Below, in pieces: positions 7,922-17,962 of a stretch of DNA of 64,000 nucleotides (positions within the stretch are counted from its first letter, which is position 1; the number at the start of each line of letters is the position of its first letter). The stretch is taken from contig CAMDAH010000009.1 of the NCBI GenBank assembly GCA_945888625.1, positions 30,446 through 94,445 of the forward strand, in the 5' to 3' direction. Below the pieces are notes generated by a model. The model worked only from the letters and a program-made list of their open reading frames with translations, made no database searches and was not told the origin of the DNA. Source of the stretch: Chryseobacterium gleum (GTDB lineage Bacteria; Bacteroidota; Bacteroidia; Flavobacteriales_D; Crocinitomicaceae). Both the position numbers and the translations under genes were made by a program.

Positions 7922-10327
7922 ATGAAGAAAATAGTTTTTTTAGCATTTATCATTCTCTTTGTGGGATGGTCTTATGCGCAAAAAACAATTCAAGTGATCG
8001 ATATGGCTACTTACCAACCTGTAGCCAATGTGCTTGTCTCAAAAAGTGATAAATCAGCTGTCTTTGGAAAAACAGATGAAAAAGGGGAGATTGAATTAAT
8101 AATTAGATCAACAAATTTTTTATTTACTCACCCCGATTATCTCTCGAGTGTATATTCAATAGAAGAGATAGAAAGTTCGAAATACAGGGTATTTATCAAT
8201 CAAAATATAAATTCTTTTGAAGAAATTGTGGTTTCAGCAAGCAAATTCGAAGAAAAGAAAAAAGATGTCGCGCAAAAAATTCAAGTACTTCGCGCTGCTG
8301 AGATTGCTTTTCAAAACCAAAGTTCAACAGCTGATGTTCTAGCGAATTCAGGTAATGTCATGGTGCAAAAAAGTCAGTTGGGAGGAGGAAGTCCAATTAT
8401 CCGTGGATTTGAAACGAACAAAGTACTGATGGTAGTGGATGGAATTCGAATGAACAATGCCATTTATCGTGGAGGTCATTTACAAAATATCGTAACGCTC
8501 GACAATTCAATCATGGATCGGGTAGAGGTGGTATTTGGTGCCGGTTCTGTTGTATATGGTTCTGATGCCTTAGGTGGTGTTATGAATTTTACAACCAAAA
8601 GTCCAACACTTAGCACAACTGATGAACTATTAGTAAAAGCATCCGCTTTTACGCGTTATTTTTCTGCCGCAAGTGGATATTCAGCTCATGCGAATGTTTC
8701 ATTTGGTACTAAGCGTTTTGGTTCATTAACTTCTTTTACCTATTCTAACTATGGTGATCTTCGACAAGGTGCAATTAGAAGTCCATATGTAGGAAATTTT
8801 GGTTCCAGACCTTGGTATTCGGCAACTTTTAACGGGGTCGATTCGATGGTTATGAATGCGGATACTAATGTGCAGGTAGGTTCAGGATACACGCAATATG
8901 ACGTATTACAAAAATTTACTTTTAAGCAAAATGAGGTCATTACGCATAAATTGAATTTTCAATTATCTAATTCTGGTGATGTTCCTCGTTATGACCGTTT
9001 GACTCAAATGAGTGGTGCTAATCCAAAGTTTGCAACATGGAATTATGGTCCTCAAAAAAGATTATTGGCAGCCTATACGCTTGAATTCACAAAGAAAAAC
9101 AAGTTATTTGATCAAGGCCGTGTGATTTTAGCCTATCAAGCCATTGAAGAAAGTCGGATATATCGAAAATTCAATACTGTTTGGGAAAATCACAATATAG
9201 AAAATCTCGATATCTTTACTTTAAATGCTGATTTCGCTAAAAAAATGAATAAGCATGAATTTCGCTACGGAGCGGATGCCTATTTCAACAAAGTAAATTC
9301 TACAGCTTTTGCTACTAATGTTGCTGTTGATACTTCAACAGCGATCGGCACGCGCTATCCAGATGGTGGTTCTTCTATGTGGTCTGCGGCCGCATATGCA
9401 ACGCACACTTGGGAAGTTAGTGATAAATTTATTATCAACGATGGTCTACGTTTTTCCTATGTGGGCTTGAATGCTAATTTTACTGATAAATCTTATTTTC
9501 CATTTCCATTTAATAGTATCACCCAAAACAATAGTGCTTTTAATGGAAATCTAGGATTTGTTTATCTTCCAGCAAAAACATGGAGAATTACAGGTAATCT
9601 TTCTACTGGATTTAGAGCGCCAAATGTGGATGATTTAAGTAAAGTTTTTGAATCGGTTCCAGGAAGTGTAGTTGTTCCAAATCCTACCTTAAAGGTGGAA
9701 TACACGCTTAATGGCGAATTGGGAATTTCAAAGGAAATTATGTCCGGATTACGCGTAAATGTGAATGTTTATTATACGCGATTGACAAATGGGTTGATGA
9801 CACAAAACAGCCAGTTTCAAGGAGCTGATTCGATTATGTATGACGGTCAATTAAGTCAAGTTATGTCAACTGTTAATGCTGGAAAAGCCTACATCTATGG
9901 TATAGAAGGAGCACTTGCTGGACAAATCAACAAATACATTTCAGTCTTAGGAACCGTGAATTACACTAAAGGTCGAATTGCAACTGATTCAGTTCCTTAT
10001 CCTTTAGATCATATTCCACCCGTTTTCGGAAAGTTCAGTGTTATTTCTGCTGTTAATCGATTAAGAACTGAGATCTTCGTGAATTATGCAGGATGGAAGC
10101 GAGTTGTTGATTACAATATGATTGGAGAGGATAATTTTGCCTATGCAACTGCTGATGGAATGCCTTCCTGGTTTACTTTAAATGCACGGGTATCCTATTC
10201 GATCACAAAAGCTATTAGTTTTCAGGTCGCTTGTGAGAACATCTTAGATCAAAATTACCGTCAGTATGCTTCCAACATATCGGCACCAGGCAGGAATTTT
10301 ATTCTAACGCTTAGGGGAAGTTTCTAA
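7922..10327 (+). CDS. TonB-dependent outer membrane receptor
   Basis: This 801-residue receptor imports a bulky ligand (metal chelate, cofactor or similar) across the outer membrane using TonB energy. It has a signal peptide (MKKIVFLAFIILFVGWSYA), a CarboxypepD_reg-like beta-sandwich (about 20-95) and a plug domain (about 105-225) with the typical stretch beginning at residue 145 (QLGGGSPIIRGF) and the VEVVFGAGSVVYGSDALGG segment. The rest is a beta-barrel ending in phenylalanine, as expected for BAM insertion. No SusD-like partner is adjacent, so it is not a SusC-type glycan importer. The substrate is not evident. Confidence 0.92.
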   Translation: MKKIVFLAFIILFVGWSYAQKTIQVIDMATYQPVANVLVSKSDKSAVFGKTDEKGEIELIIRSTNFLFTHPDYLSSVYSIEEIESSKYRVFINQNINSFEEIVVSASKFEEKKKDVAQKIQVLRAAEIAFQNQSSTADVLANSGNVMVQKSQLGGGSPIIRGFETNKVLMVVDGIRMNNAIYRGGHLQNIVTLDNSIMDRVEVVFGAGSVVYGSDALGGVMNFTTKSPTLSTTDELLVKASAFTRYFSAASGYSAHANVSFGTKRFGSLTSFTYSNYGDLRQGAIRSPYVGNFGSRPWYSATFNGVDSMVMNADTNVQVGSGYTQYDVLQKFTFKQNEVITHKLNFQLSNSGDVPRYDRLTQMSGANPKFATWNYGPQKRLLAAYTLEFTKKNKLFDQGRVILAYQAIEESRIYRKFNTVWENHNIENLDIFTLNADFAKKMNKHEFRYGADAYFNKVNSTAFATNVAVDTSTAIGTRYPDGGSSMWSAAAYATHTWEVSDKFIINDGLRFSYVGLNANFTDKSYFPFPFNSITQNNSAFNGNLGFVYLPAKTWRITGNLSTGFRAPNVDDLSKVFESVPGSVVVPNPTLKVEYTLNGELGISKEIMSGLRVNVNVYYTRLTNGLMTQNSQFQGADSIMYDGQLSQVMSTVNAGKAYIYGIEGALAGQINKYISVLGTVNYTKGRIATDSVPYPLDHIPPVFGKFSVISAVNRLRTEIFVNYAGWKRVVDYNMIGEDNFAYATADGMPSWFTLNARVSYSITKAISFQVACENILDQNYRQYASNISAPGRNFILTLRGSF

Positions 10328-10359
10328 TTTAAGGGTAAAAACTTAAAAAGAATTTTTTG

Positions 10360-10743
10360 TTATTTTAAAAATTGAATAGAAAGTGGGTAGGGGTATAGTT
10401 CTTTGTTCGCTGCTTTAATAGCACCAATTATCGCAAAAATTACAGCAATAATACCTAAAGTAATTAAAGCAAAGATACCAACGATTAGAAGTATAAGTAC
10501 AGCGCTAATTGAAATATAAATATAGAATGAAATCATCCAATTAAGAATATTTTTTCCGTGTTGATCAATGATTGAAGACTTATCTTTATTTGTTGCCCAC
10601 ATGATTATTGGTAATGCAATTCCACCAAAAGGCACGATTATACCTGCAAATTGAGAGAGGTGCATCAGCATGCAATAAGAATATAAATCCATGTTCCAAG
10701 GACGAAAATCAGGATCGTTTTCTATGATTTCAGAAAGTTTCAT
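10360..10743 (-). CDS. DUF4870 membrane protein
   Basis: The 127-residue protein has a short polar N-terminus and then three to four hydrophobic segments (about 25-50, 67-90 and 91-110). The pattern matches DUF4870, including HLSQFAG and the Q-H-G-K-N-I-L-N-W segment (DQHGKNILNWMIS). Family members are small inner-membrane proteins of unknown function, abundant in Bacteroidota. It diverges from the SIMPL gene across an A/T-rich spacer and converges on the TonB receptor. Confidence 0.8.
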   Translation of the reverse strand: MKLSEIIENDPDFRPWNMDLYSYCMLMHLSQFAGIIVPFGGIALPIIMWATNKDKSSIIDQHGKNILNWMISFYIYISISAVLILLIVGIFALITLGIIAVIFAIIGAIKAANKELYPYPLSIQFLK

Positions 10744-10833
10744 ATTTTTATTTTTTTAACCACATAAATATAAATATAAAAATTTAAGTTGCTTGTTTTA
10801 AAAATTCAATTAAATTTATTAAAATTAATTTAT

Positions 10834-11574
10834 ATGGATTTTCTTAAAGCAAATTTTAAAAGTTTAATAATTACCTTTTCAGTAATAATTACAGGTTACA
10901 TTTTAGGAAAATCATACCTTTCTAAAGGAAAAGCTGATCCAACAATTAGTGTTACTGGTTTAGGTGAAACCACATTTAATTCCGACTTGATAGTTTGGCG
11001 TGCCGATTTCTCGCGTAAAAATAGTACCTTAAAAGATGCATATTCTGAATTGAATGCTGATTTAAGAAGTGTTAAAGACTATTTCAAAAAGAAGGGCATT
11101 AATACCAAGGATGTTATTTTCGAAGCAGCGGATATTCAAAAAGAGTATTACAACGAATACGACGATAACGGTAATGTTAGATCCTCTATTTTTTCAGGAT
11201 ATAAATTAACACAAAGCATGAAAATTCAATCTGACAATGTCGACCTTATTGAAAAAACATCGCGCGAAGTTTCTGAGTTAATTGATGCAGGTATTGAATT
11301 AAATTCAAATGCCCCCGAGTATTATTACACAAAATTGGCTGAACTTAAATTATCAATGATTGAACAAGCCACCAAGGATGCATTTAATCGGGCTCAGAAA
11401 ATTGCGGAGAATGGTGGGGGAAGTTTGGGTAACTTAAAAAGTGCCGATATGGGTGTGTTTCAAATTACAGCAGAAAATTCTGCCGAAGACTTTGAATGGG
11501 GTGGTAGTTTTAATACGTCATCAAAACGAAAGACGGCTAATATCACCATGCGCTTGAAGTATGAGATTGATTAA
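10834..11574 (+). CDS. SIMPL (DUF541) domain protein
   Basis: This 246-residue protein has one N-terminal membrane anchor (about 8-28) and then a SIMPL domain. The ISVTGLGETTFNSDLIVWRADF start and the C-terminal TANITMRLKYEI strand are typical. Family members such as E. coli YggE are envelope proteins linked to oxidative-stress tolerance and form ring-like oligomers, but their biochemical role is not settled. The ATG at 10834 gives a proper signal/anchor. An upstream TTG at 10789 would add 15 residues without clear support. Confidence 0.82.
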   Translation: MDFLKANFKSLIITFSVIITGYILGKSYLSKGKADPTISVTGLGETTFNSDLIVWRADFSRKNSTLKDAYSELNADLRSVKDYFKKKGINTKDVIFEAADIQKEYYNEYDDNGNVRSSIFSGYKLTQSMKIQSDNVDLIEKTSREVSELIDAGIELNSNAPEYYYTKLAELKLSMIEQATKDAFNRAQKIAENGGGSLGNLKSADMGVFQITAENSAEDFEWGGSFNTSSKRKTANITMRLKYEID

Positions 11575-11597
11575 GTTAAATCAATCTAAATCAATCT

Positions 11598-12389
11598 TTA
11601 TTTTTTAGTAACGTATTTACCTGTTTTGGGTAGATAAAAGAATTTAAAAAGCGTTTCTTGCTTTTTTGCTGCAGTGATTATTGGCTCATAGATGAATAAA
11701 TCTGCTTTTTTTGGAATAACGCCTATCCGACCTTTTGAAATGACTATATCTTTTGATTCGCTGTAGCTTCCTGTTTCGTAATTAAAAATAAAAGATTCTT
11801 CGTTAGGTGTTCCCAATCCATCAAAATTTTTCCATTGAAAAATGCGCAAAGGAGTATGGTTGTTAATGGTGTAAAAATCCTTGTAGCTTGCATTTCGAAT
11901 CCTAAAATCAATGAGCACATCTTTAAAGGACGGAGAACTGATATTTTCAAATTTCACTTGTAGTGGGAGCATGGCTGATGAGGGAACTGCAAGAGGTGGG
12001 GAAATTAAATTCAAACCGCCATCGAAATAAAAGAAATAGTTGTAATTACCCATGAAAGCTAGCTCGGCACGTTTAGCAGGGTTGCTTGATTTATTCGCTT
12101 CATCCAAGGCATATTGATAACGATTCACCAAAATAATAGCATCAATTTTATCGTCTCCATCTAAGTTTTCTTTGTGAATACTTAGGGTGTATTTTTCTGT
12201 TGCAGGGATACGTAATTGTGCCTCTACATGTCTTCTAGCATATTCAGCTAGGTCATTGCTATTCGGTAATTCATTTTCCGAAATAACATGTTCTAACTTT
12301 TTTTGGTCGTCTTTACACGAAAAAAAAATTACTATCGTCGAAAGGAGTAAATAGATCACTTTATTAGCGAATATTTTTTTTTTAATCAT
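11598..12389 (-). CDS. Putative lipoprotein of unknown function
   Basis: The 263-residue protein begins with a lipoprotein-type signal (KVIYLLLSTIVIFFSC, with C25 as the likely lipidated cysteine) followed by a charged linker. A DGDDKIDAIILV segment resembles calcium-binding or FG-GAP-like repeats of secreted proteins. The family is not recognised. The ATG at 12389 gives the lipobox, while an upstream reading from 12476 lies inside cmk. Its start is 1 bp past the cmk stop, so the two are probably co-transcribed, although no functional link to nucleotide metabolism is apparent. Confidence 0.6.
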   Translation of the reverse strand: MIKKKIFANKVIYLLLSTIVIFFSCKDDQKKLEHVISENELPNSNDLAEYARRHVEAQLRIPATEKYTLSIHKENLDGDDKIDAIILVNRYQYALDEANKSSNPAKRAELAFMGNYNYFFYFDGGLNLISPPLAVPSSAMLPLQVKFENISSPSFKDVLIDFRIRNASYKDFYTINNHTPLRIFQWKNFDGLGTPNEESFIFNYETGSYSESKDIVISKGRIGVIPKKADLFIYEPIITAAKKQETLFKFFYLPKTGKYVTKK

Positions 12390-12390
12390 G

Positions 12391-13077
12391 CTACTGAATA
12401 AGTTGTTTAATAAGGTCGAGTGCAAATTGTAATTGTTCCGCTCTACTAAGGTTTGAATTATCAAGCTCAATAGCATCTTGCGCCTTTTTTAGTGGACTTA
12501 TCTCCCTCGTAGTATCTAGGAAATCGCGTTCTTCTAAATTTGCTTTAATGGATGATAAAGTAATCGCTGGATCTTTTAAAATGAGCTCTTTGTAGCGCCT
12601 CTGTACCCGTATCATTGGATCGGCAGTAATAAAAAGTTTGATATCTGCATTCGGAAATACAACTGTCCCAATGTCTCTTCCGTCCATGATTACGCCACCA
12701 AATTCGCCAAGTTTTTGTTGGGTTTTTACGAGTTTCGAACGCACTTCCTCAACAATAGCAATTTTGGAAACGATGGCTGCGACTTCAGGTTTTCTAATTT
12801 CATCAGAAATAAGCACTCCGTTAAGAAATAAATCACTCTCGGATTTCTCCAAATTATAGACAAACGTTAAATTAATGTTGTCTAGGTGTTGTATTAGTCG
12901 TGTGGTATCGGGTTCGCCGTGGATTAAAAGATTGTTTTTCAAGACATAATAGGCAACGCCTCTATACATGGAGCCGGAATCAACAAATAGATAATTTAAC
13001 GCCTTTGCTAAATCTTTTGCTAAAGTGCTCTTACCACACGAAGAAAAACCGTCAATGGCGATCGTTAATTTTTTCAA
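12391..13077 (-). CDS. cmk: (d)CMP kinase
   Basis: Cytidylate kinase phosphorylates CMP and dCMP with ATP. The 228-residue protein has the P-loop IDGFSSCGKSTLA (8-20), the SGSMYRGVA substrate loop, MDGRDIGTVVFP and the lid-region arginines (RVQRRYKEL). The start is TTG at 13077, giving MKKLTIAIDG as in other Cmk proteins. A TATTTTTG -7 element lies 17 nt upstream. It leads an operon with the lipoprotein gene. Confidence 0.93.
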   Translation of the reverse strand: MKKLTIAIDGFSSCGKSTLAKDLAKALNYLFVDSGSMYRGVAYYVLKNNLLIHGEPDTTRLIQHLDNINLTFVYNLEKSESDLFLNGVLISDEIRKPEVAAIVSKIAIVEEVRSKLVKTQQKLGEFGGVIMDGRDIGTVVFPNADIKLFITADPMIRVQRRYKELILKDPAITLSSIKANLEERDFLDTTREISPLKKAQDAIELDNSNLSRAEQLQFALDLIKQLIQ

Positions 13078-13094
13078 AACGTTGTTTTATCTTT

Positions 13095-13102
13095 CAAAAA
13101 TA
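13095..13102 (-). promoter_or_regulatory. -7 promoter element of cmk
   Basis: Minus-strand TATTTTTG (TAnnTTTG) lies 17 nt upstream of the TTG start of cmk. It is compatible with that non-ATG start. Confidence 0.5.
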
Positions 13103-13120
13103 GGAATTACAAATGATTAA

Positions 13121-15913
13121 TTAGAAAGCTATGACTGGTCGAGCAATTTTTTCCTTAATAAATTGTCCGGTTGAATTATCTTTCAATAAAGCAAGCGACT
13201 CTGGTGTTCCGGAGAATAATAGATTCCCTCCTTTTTCTCCTCCTTCAGGGCCAAGATCAATCAGGTAGTCGGCACATTTTAAGACTTCCACGTTGTGCTC
13301 GATTACAAAGATAGAATGGCCTTTTTGAATTAATGCATTGAAGGCGATTAAAAGTTTTTCAATATCGTAAAAGTGTAAGCCAGTGGTGGGTTCGTCGAAA
13401 ATAAATAGGGTTGGTGCAGTACTTCCTTTTGAAAGAAATGAAGCCAGTTTTATGCGTTGTGCTTCACCACCACTCATTGTGCTAGATGATTGTCCCACTT
13501 TCAAATAACCAAGCCCAATATCAATTAAGGGTTTCATTTTTTCAGCTATTTTTTGCTCTATTCTGTCTTTCGAAGTAGCGAAAAAAGTATACGCATCTTC
13601 AAGGTTCATTTCGAGTAACTCATGGATATTTACACCGCGATACAGGACCTCTAAAGTTTCGGTTTTGTAGCGTTTTCCTTTGCATGTTTCACATGGTAGT
13701 TCGATATCAGCCATAAATTGCATGCCTACCGTTAATATTCCCTCCCCCTCGCACATTTCGCAACGGCCTCCTTCTACGTTAAAACTAAAAAAACCAGGTT
13801 TGTAAGCTCGAATTTTAGCCAAAGGTTGACGCGAATAAAGTTCTCGAATATCATCAAAGGCTTTAACGTAGGTGATAGGATTGCTCCGCGTGGATTTTCC
13901 AATGGGATTTTGATCGATAAATTCGATGTTTTTAATGCCGTCAAGGTCGCCAGTGAGGGAGTCAAATCCAACATTTAATTGACTTGTAAGACCTAAATAC
14001 GACCGGAAAGCGGGATACACAATTTCTTTTATTAAAGTAGATTTCCCCGAGCCAGAAACACCACTTATGCATACAAGTGAATTTAAAGGCAGGTCTACAT
14101 TTATATTTTTTAGGTTGTTTTTACGGGCTCCTGAAATTGTTATTTTGTTTTTTGACGTTCTTCTCTTTAAAGGAAGTGGAATACTTTTCTTTTCCGTGAG
14201 GTAATCAGCTGTTAGACTATTTTTGGCTTTTGTAAGATCTTTAAAGCTTCCCTGAAATACAACTTCACCACCGTATTGCCCAGCAAATGGACCTATATCA
14301 ATAATGGAATCCGCTGCTTTCATAATTTCTTCCTCGTGTTCCACAATGATAACAGTATTACCGAGCTCAGTTAAATTTCGTAGCACGGTAATTAATCGGG
14401 CTGTATCAATCGGATGTAGACCAATAGAGGGTTCATCTAAAACATAAATAGAACCGACCAAACTACTTCCAAGTGCGGTGGCTAAATTAATTCTTTGTGA
14501 CTCCCCACCCGATAGGGTATTTGCAGCTCTATTTAAGGTTAAGTATCCTAATCCCACATTTTTTAGAAACGCCAATCGTTGTATAATTTCAGGAAGAATG
14601 CGTTTACTTACCACGCTATCCGCTTCCTTTAACTGAAGGTGGCTGAATACAGCATGACATTTTTCTATAGGGAGAAGTACGATGTCTTGGATTGAATAAT
14701 TATTAATTTTAACATAACTGGCATCGCCTCGTAATCGCGTACCCTTGCATTCAGGACATTCGGTTTGACCTCTATATCGTGAGAGCATCACCCGATATTG
14801 AATTTTATAGGTTTGGGTTTCAATAAATTTAAAAAATTTATTTAGGCCCATAAAGTGGGCGTTTCCCTTCCATAACAAGTTATATTCGTCGTTGCTCAAT
14901 TCACTCACTGGTCGATGAATAGGAAAGTTAAATTTATTGGCATTGTAGATTAATTGCTGTAAATATTCGCCCATTACCTCGCCTTTCCAAGGTACGATAG
15001 CCCCCTCGTAAATACTCAAACTTCGATTGGGAAAAACTAGATTTTCATCAATACCCAAAACTTTCCCATATCCTTCACATGTTTTACATGCGCCAAATGG
15101 ATTGTTGAAAGTGAAAAAGTGAACGCTGGGCATTTGAAATGTTATCCCATCGAGTTCAAATCGATTATTAAACCAAGCGATGCTGTTTTCCTCGATAGAC
15201 AATAGTCCACAGGTTCCCTTACCTTCGTCGAACGCAAGTTGGATAGAGTCGATATAGCGTGCATCGTTCTGCTCATTACCTTTTTCAATAATAATTCGAT
15301 CAATCACAAGTAAGGCGTCATTTAAAGTCGATTTTGCAGCGTTAAAATCGCTTAAATTGATTATATTATTATTGATGTAGATGCGGTTAAATCCTTGATT
15401 TATTAATTTTTGAATGATAACTTCAGGACTTGCCTTGTCGAGGTGAGCAATAGGGCAGACGATGGCCAACCGTTGTTTATCTTTGGCCTTACTTAACGCC
15501 TGCAATACATCTTGTGGAACGTGTTTCTTTACTTTTTCATTGGAGACCGGCGAGATTGTTTCACCAATTTTTGAAAATAATATTTTTAGATAATCGTATA
15601 TTTCTGTTGTTGTGCCAACTGTTGACCTTGGATTACTAGTAATTACTTTTTGTTGTATAGCGATACTTGGTGCAATTCCCTTAATGTAGTCCGTTTCAGG
15701 TTTATTCAGTTTTCCTAAAAATTGCCTTGCATAGGATGACATACTTTCAATAAAACGTCGCTGTCCCTCGGCAAAGATGGTGTCGAACGCCAAAGATGAT
15801 TTTCCAGATCCCGAAACTCCGGTGATAACTGTCAGCTCTTTGTGATTGATGGTAAGATCAATATTTTTTAAATTGTGAACTCGCGCTCCTTTAATTTCAA
15901 TTTTTGTTTTCAC
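13121..15913 (-). CDS. uvrA: Excinuclease ABC subunit A
   Basis: UvrA is the damage-recognising ATPase of nucleotide excision repair. The 930-residue protein has two ABC modules with Walker A motifs (TGVSGSGKSSLAFD, 32-45, and SGVSGSGKSTL in the second half), both LSGGE/MSGGE signatures, and the zinc-finger cysteine pairs CxxCxGxG...CPECKGTRL and CEMCEGEG...CETCKGKRY. Length is normal. The start is GTG at 15913, giving the family N-terminus MKTKIEIKGARVHNLKN. A TACCTTTG -7 element lies only 5 nt upstream, implying a leaderless transcript if it is used. Confidence 0.97.
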   Translation of the reverse strand: MKTKIEIKGARVHNLKNIDLTINHKELTVITGVSGSGKSSLAFDTIFAEGQRRFIESMSSYARQFLGKLNKPETDYIKGIAPSIAIQQKVITSNPRSTVGTTTEIYDYLKILFSKIGETISPVSNEKVKKHVPQDVLQALSKAKDKQRLAIVCPIAHLDKASPEVIIQKLINQGFNRIYINNNIINLSDFNAAKSTLNDALLVIDRIIIEKGNEQNDARYIDSIQLAFDEGKGTCGLLSIEENSIAWFNNRFELDGITFQMPSVHFFTFNNPFGACKTCEGYGKVLGIDENLVFPNRSLSIYEGAIVPWKGEVMGEYLQQLIYNANKFNFPIHRPVSELSNDEYNLLWKGNAHFMGLNKFFKFIETQTYKIQYRVMLSRYRGQTECPECKGTRLRGDASYVKINNYSIQDIVLLPIEKCHAVFSHLQLKEADSVVSKRILPEIIQRLAFLKNVGLGYLTLNRAANTLSGGESQRINLATALGSSLVGSIYVLDEPSIGLHPIDTARLITVLRNLTELGNTVIIVEHEEEIMKAADSIIDIGPFAGQYGGEVVFQGSFKDLTKAKNSLTADYLTEKKSIPLPLKRRTSKNKITISGARKNNLKNINVDLPLNSLVCISGVSGSGKSTLIKEIVYPAFRSYLGLTSQLNVGFDSLTGDLDGIKNIEFIDQNPIGKSTRSNPITYVKAFDDIRELYSRQPLAKIRAYKPGFFSFNVEGGRCEMCEGEGILTVGMQFMADIELPCETCKGKRYKTETLEVLYRGVNIHELLEMNLEDAYTFFATSKDRIEQKIAEKMKPLIDIGLGYLKVGQSSSTMSGGEAQRIKLASFLSKGSTAPTLFIFDEPTTGLHFYDIEKLLIAFNALIQKGHSIFVIEHNVEVLKCADYLIDLGPEGGEKGGNLLFSGTPESLALLKDNSTGQFIKEKIARPVIAF

Positions 15914-15918
15914 CGGTG

Positions 15919-15926
15919 CAAAGGTA
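15919..15926 (-). promoter_or_regulatory. -7 promoter element of uvrA
   Basis: Minus-strand TACCTTTG matches TAnnTTTG and ends 5 nt before the GTG start. No clear -33 box was seen at the expected distance. Confidence 0.4.
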
Positions 15927-15995
15927 CGAGTTGAAGATAAAATTTGAGGTGTAAGTATTTTTTTTTATACTTTTAAAAAATCAAAAAACATAATA

Positions 15996-17936
15996 ATGGA
16001 CTTTCGAGCCTTGTTTCGTAAGAAAAAAGTAGAGGATATTTTGCGACAAGTAGCTACTCAGCAAGCTTCTGACGGCCATGATGGTTTAGGCAAACATTTA
16101 AAGGTAAGGGATTTAACAGCTTTTGGAATTGCAGCAATTATTGGCGCGGGTATTTTTAGCACTATAGGAAATGCGAGTGCGGAGGGCGGTCCTGCAGTTA
16201 TTTTTTTATTCTTGTTTACTGCTGTTGCTTGTGGTTTTGCTGCCTTTGCCTATGCTGAATTTGCCTCTATGGTACCAGTTTCAGGAAGCGCTTACACCTA
16301 TTCCTATGTTGCTTTTGGGGAAATTATTGCATGGATAATTGGCTGGGCACTTATCATGGAATACGCGATTGGAAATATAACTGTTGCCATTTCTTGGAGT
16401 GATTATTTTACTAATATGATTGAAGGAATTCATATTGAACAATTTGGTTTACGTGGAATTTATTTGCCTGAATGGATAAAGATGGATTATTTATCGGCAT
16501 CAAAAGGTTTTCAGCAAGCTACTTCGCTCATGGAAGGAGGAAAGCCATTTGAATTATTAGCCCCTAATTTACAAATGGCACACCTTGCTTGGGTTAGCGC
16601 TCCTACGTTTTTTGGGTTTCATTTAATTGCTGATATTCCCGCATTGTTTATTATTGTTTTGATCACTTGGTTGGTTTATCGTGGTATTAAAGAGAGTAGA
16701 AATGCGTCAAATTTAATGGTGGTCGTTAAATTGGCGATTATATTATTGGTCATTGGTGTGGGTATTTTTTATGTCGATACAAAAAATTGGTCGCCGTTTG
16801 CACCAAATGGAATTGGGGGAATTTTAAAAGGTATTTCAGCTGTATTTTTTGCTTATATCGGTTTTGATGCTATTTCTACGACGGCTGAAGAATGCGAAAA
16901 CCCACAACGTGATTTACCGAGGGCCATGATGTGGTCCATTATAATTTGTACGGTCCTTTACATCGTAATTGCACTCATTTTAACCGGCATGGTTTCTTAC
17001 GATAAATTGGCTGTAGGTGATCCTCTTGCCTTTGTGTTTGAGGAATTAAATTTACAACGCATGTCGGGCATAATTTCTATCAGCGCCGTGGTAGCAATGG
17101 CTTCGGTATTGCTTGTTTTTCAAATGGGGCAGCCAAGAATTTGGATGAGTATGAGCCGAGATGGGTTACTTCCTAAACGTTTTTCTAAAATTCATCCGAA
17201 ATATAAAACACCGTCTTTCGCCACAATAGTTGTTGGTTTTGTGGTGGCTGTACCAGCACTATTCATGAATTTAACCATGGTAACGGACTTATGTAGCATT
17301 GGTACTTTATTTGCCTTTGTGCTAGTTTGTGGTGGGGTTTTGGTCCTTCAAAATAAACCCGATATTCCACGAGGGAAATTTAAAACGCCATACGCTAACG
17401 GAAAATATTTTATGCCATTGTTACTATGTATTTCGTTGGTAATACTAATTACGAAGTACAAAACAGAGACGATTCATTTTGTTCTTAATCAATCGGATTT
17501 AAAAACGACGAGTGAACTTCTGATTCAGTTAAGTCCGAAAGAGGCAGCAGCAGTCAAGAATCGTTTACTTCGAATAAACGCTAAAGAAATGTCGCGAGTG
17601 GGGGGTGATATTGAGGCTTATTATTCTGAAATGAGCCCAAACCGTGTAAGCGGGGAGTTGCGTTTTTTAGACAAGCCAACTTCTTTTTTTGTGAACAGCG
17701 GTTGGACGCACTTTTTTCCTAAGTTGCCCTCTTGGATTTTTATTGTATTTACTTTTTTTATTACTGTAATGGCGGTATTAAGAAACTTATCCTTGATACC
17801 TACACTCGGATTGCTATCGTGTCTTTATATGATGAGTCAAATAGAGTTACGAAATTGGATATACTTTACTGTTTGGTTATTAATAGGTTTGGTTATTTAT
17901 TTTCTGTACGGAAGGAAAAAATCGAAATTGAATTGA
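15996..17936 (+). CDS. APC-superfamily amino acid permease (CAT-like) with a C-terminal insert
   Basis: This 646-residue inner-membrane transporter of the amino acid-polyamine-organocation superfamily carries the TM1 motif IAAIIGAGIFSTIG (about 45-58), GSAYTYSYVAFGE and AFVFFAYIGFDAISTTAEE-like TM8 region typical of cationic amino acid transporters. About 12 or more spans are visible. It is longer than usual because a charged soluble stretch of roughly 80 residues (about 485-565) precedes the last two to three membrane spans. The transported amino acid cannot be assigned. It stands alone, divergent from uvrA. Confidence 0.85.
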   Translation: MDFRALFRKKKVEDILRQVATQQASDGHDGLGKHLKVRDLTAFGIAAIIGAGIFSTIGNASAEGGPAVIFLFLFTAVACGFAAFAYAEFASMVPVSGSAYTYSYVAFGEIIAWIIGWALIMEYAIGNITVAISWSDYFTNMIEGIHIEQFGLRGIYLPEWIKMDYLSASKGFQQATSLMEGGKPFELLAPNLQMAHLAWVSAPTFFGFHLIADIPALFIIVLITWLVYRGIKESRNASNLMVVVKLAIILLVIGVGIFYVDTKNWSPFAPNGIGGILKGISAVFFAYIGFDAISTTAEECENPQRDLPRAMMWSIIICTVLYIVIALILTGMVSYDKLAVGDPLAFVFEELNLQRMSGIISISAVVAMASVLLVFQMGQPRIWMSMSRDGLLPKRFSKIHPKYKTPSFATIVVGFVVAVPALFMNLTMVTDLCSIGTLFAFVLVCGGVLVLQNKPDIPRGKFKTPYANGKYFMPLLLCISLVILITKYKTETIHFVLNQSDLKTTSELLIQLSPKEAAAVKNRLLRINAKEMSRVGGDIEAYYSEMSPNRVSGELRFLDKPTSFFVNSGWTHFFPKLPSWIFIVFTFFITVMAVLRNLSLIPTLGLLSCLYMMSQIELRNWIYFTVWLLIGLVIYFLYGRKKSKLN

Positions 17937-17962
17937 AAACGGAAAATTAGAAAGGTGAAGAA

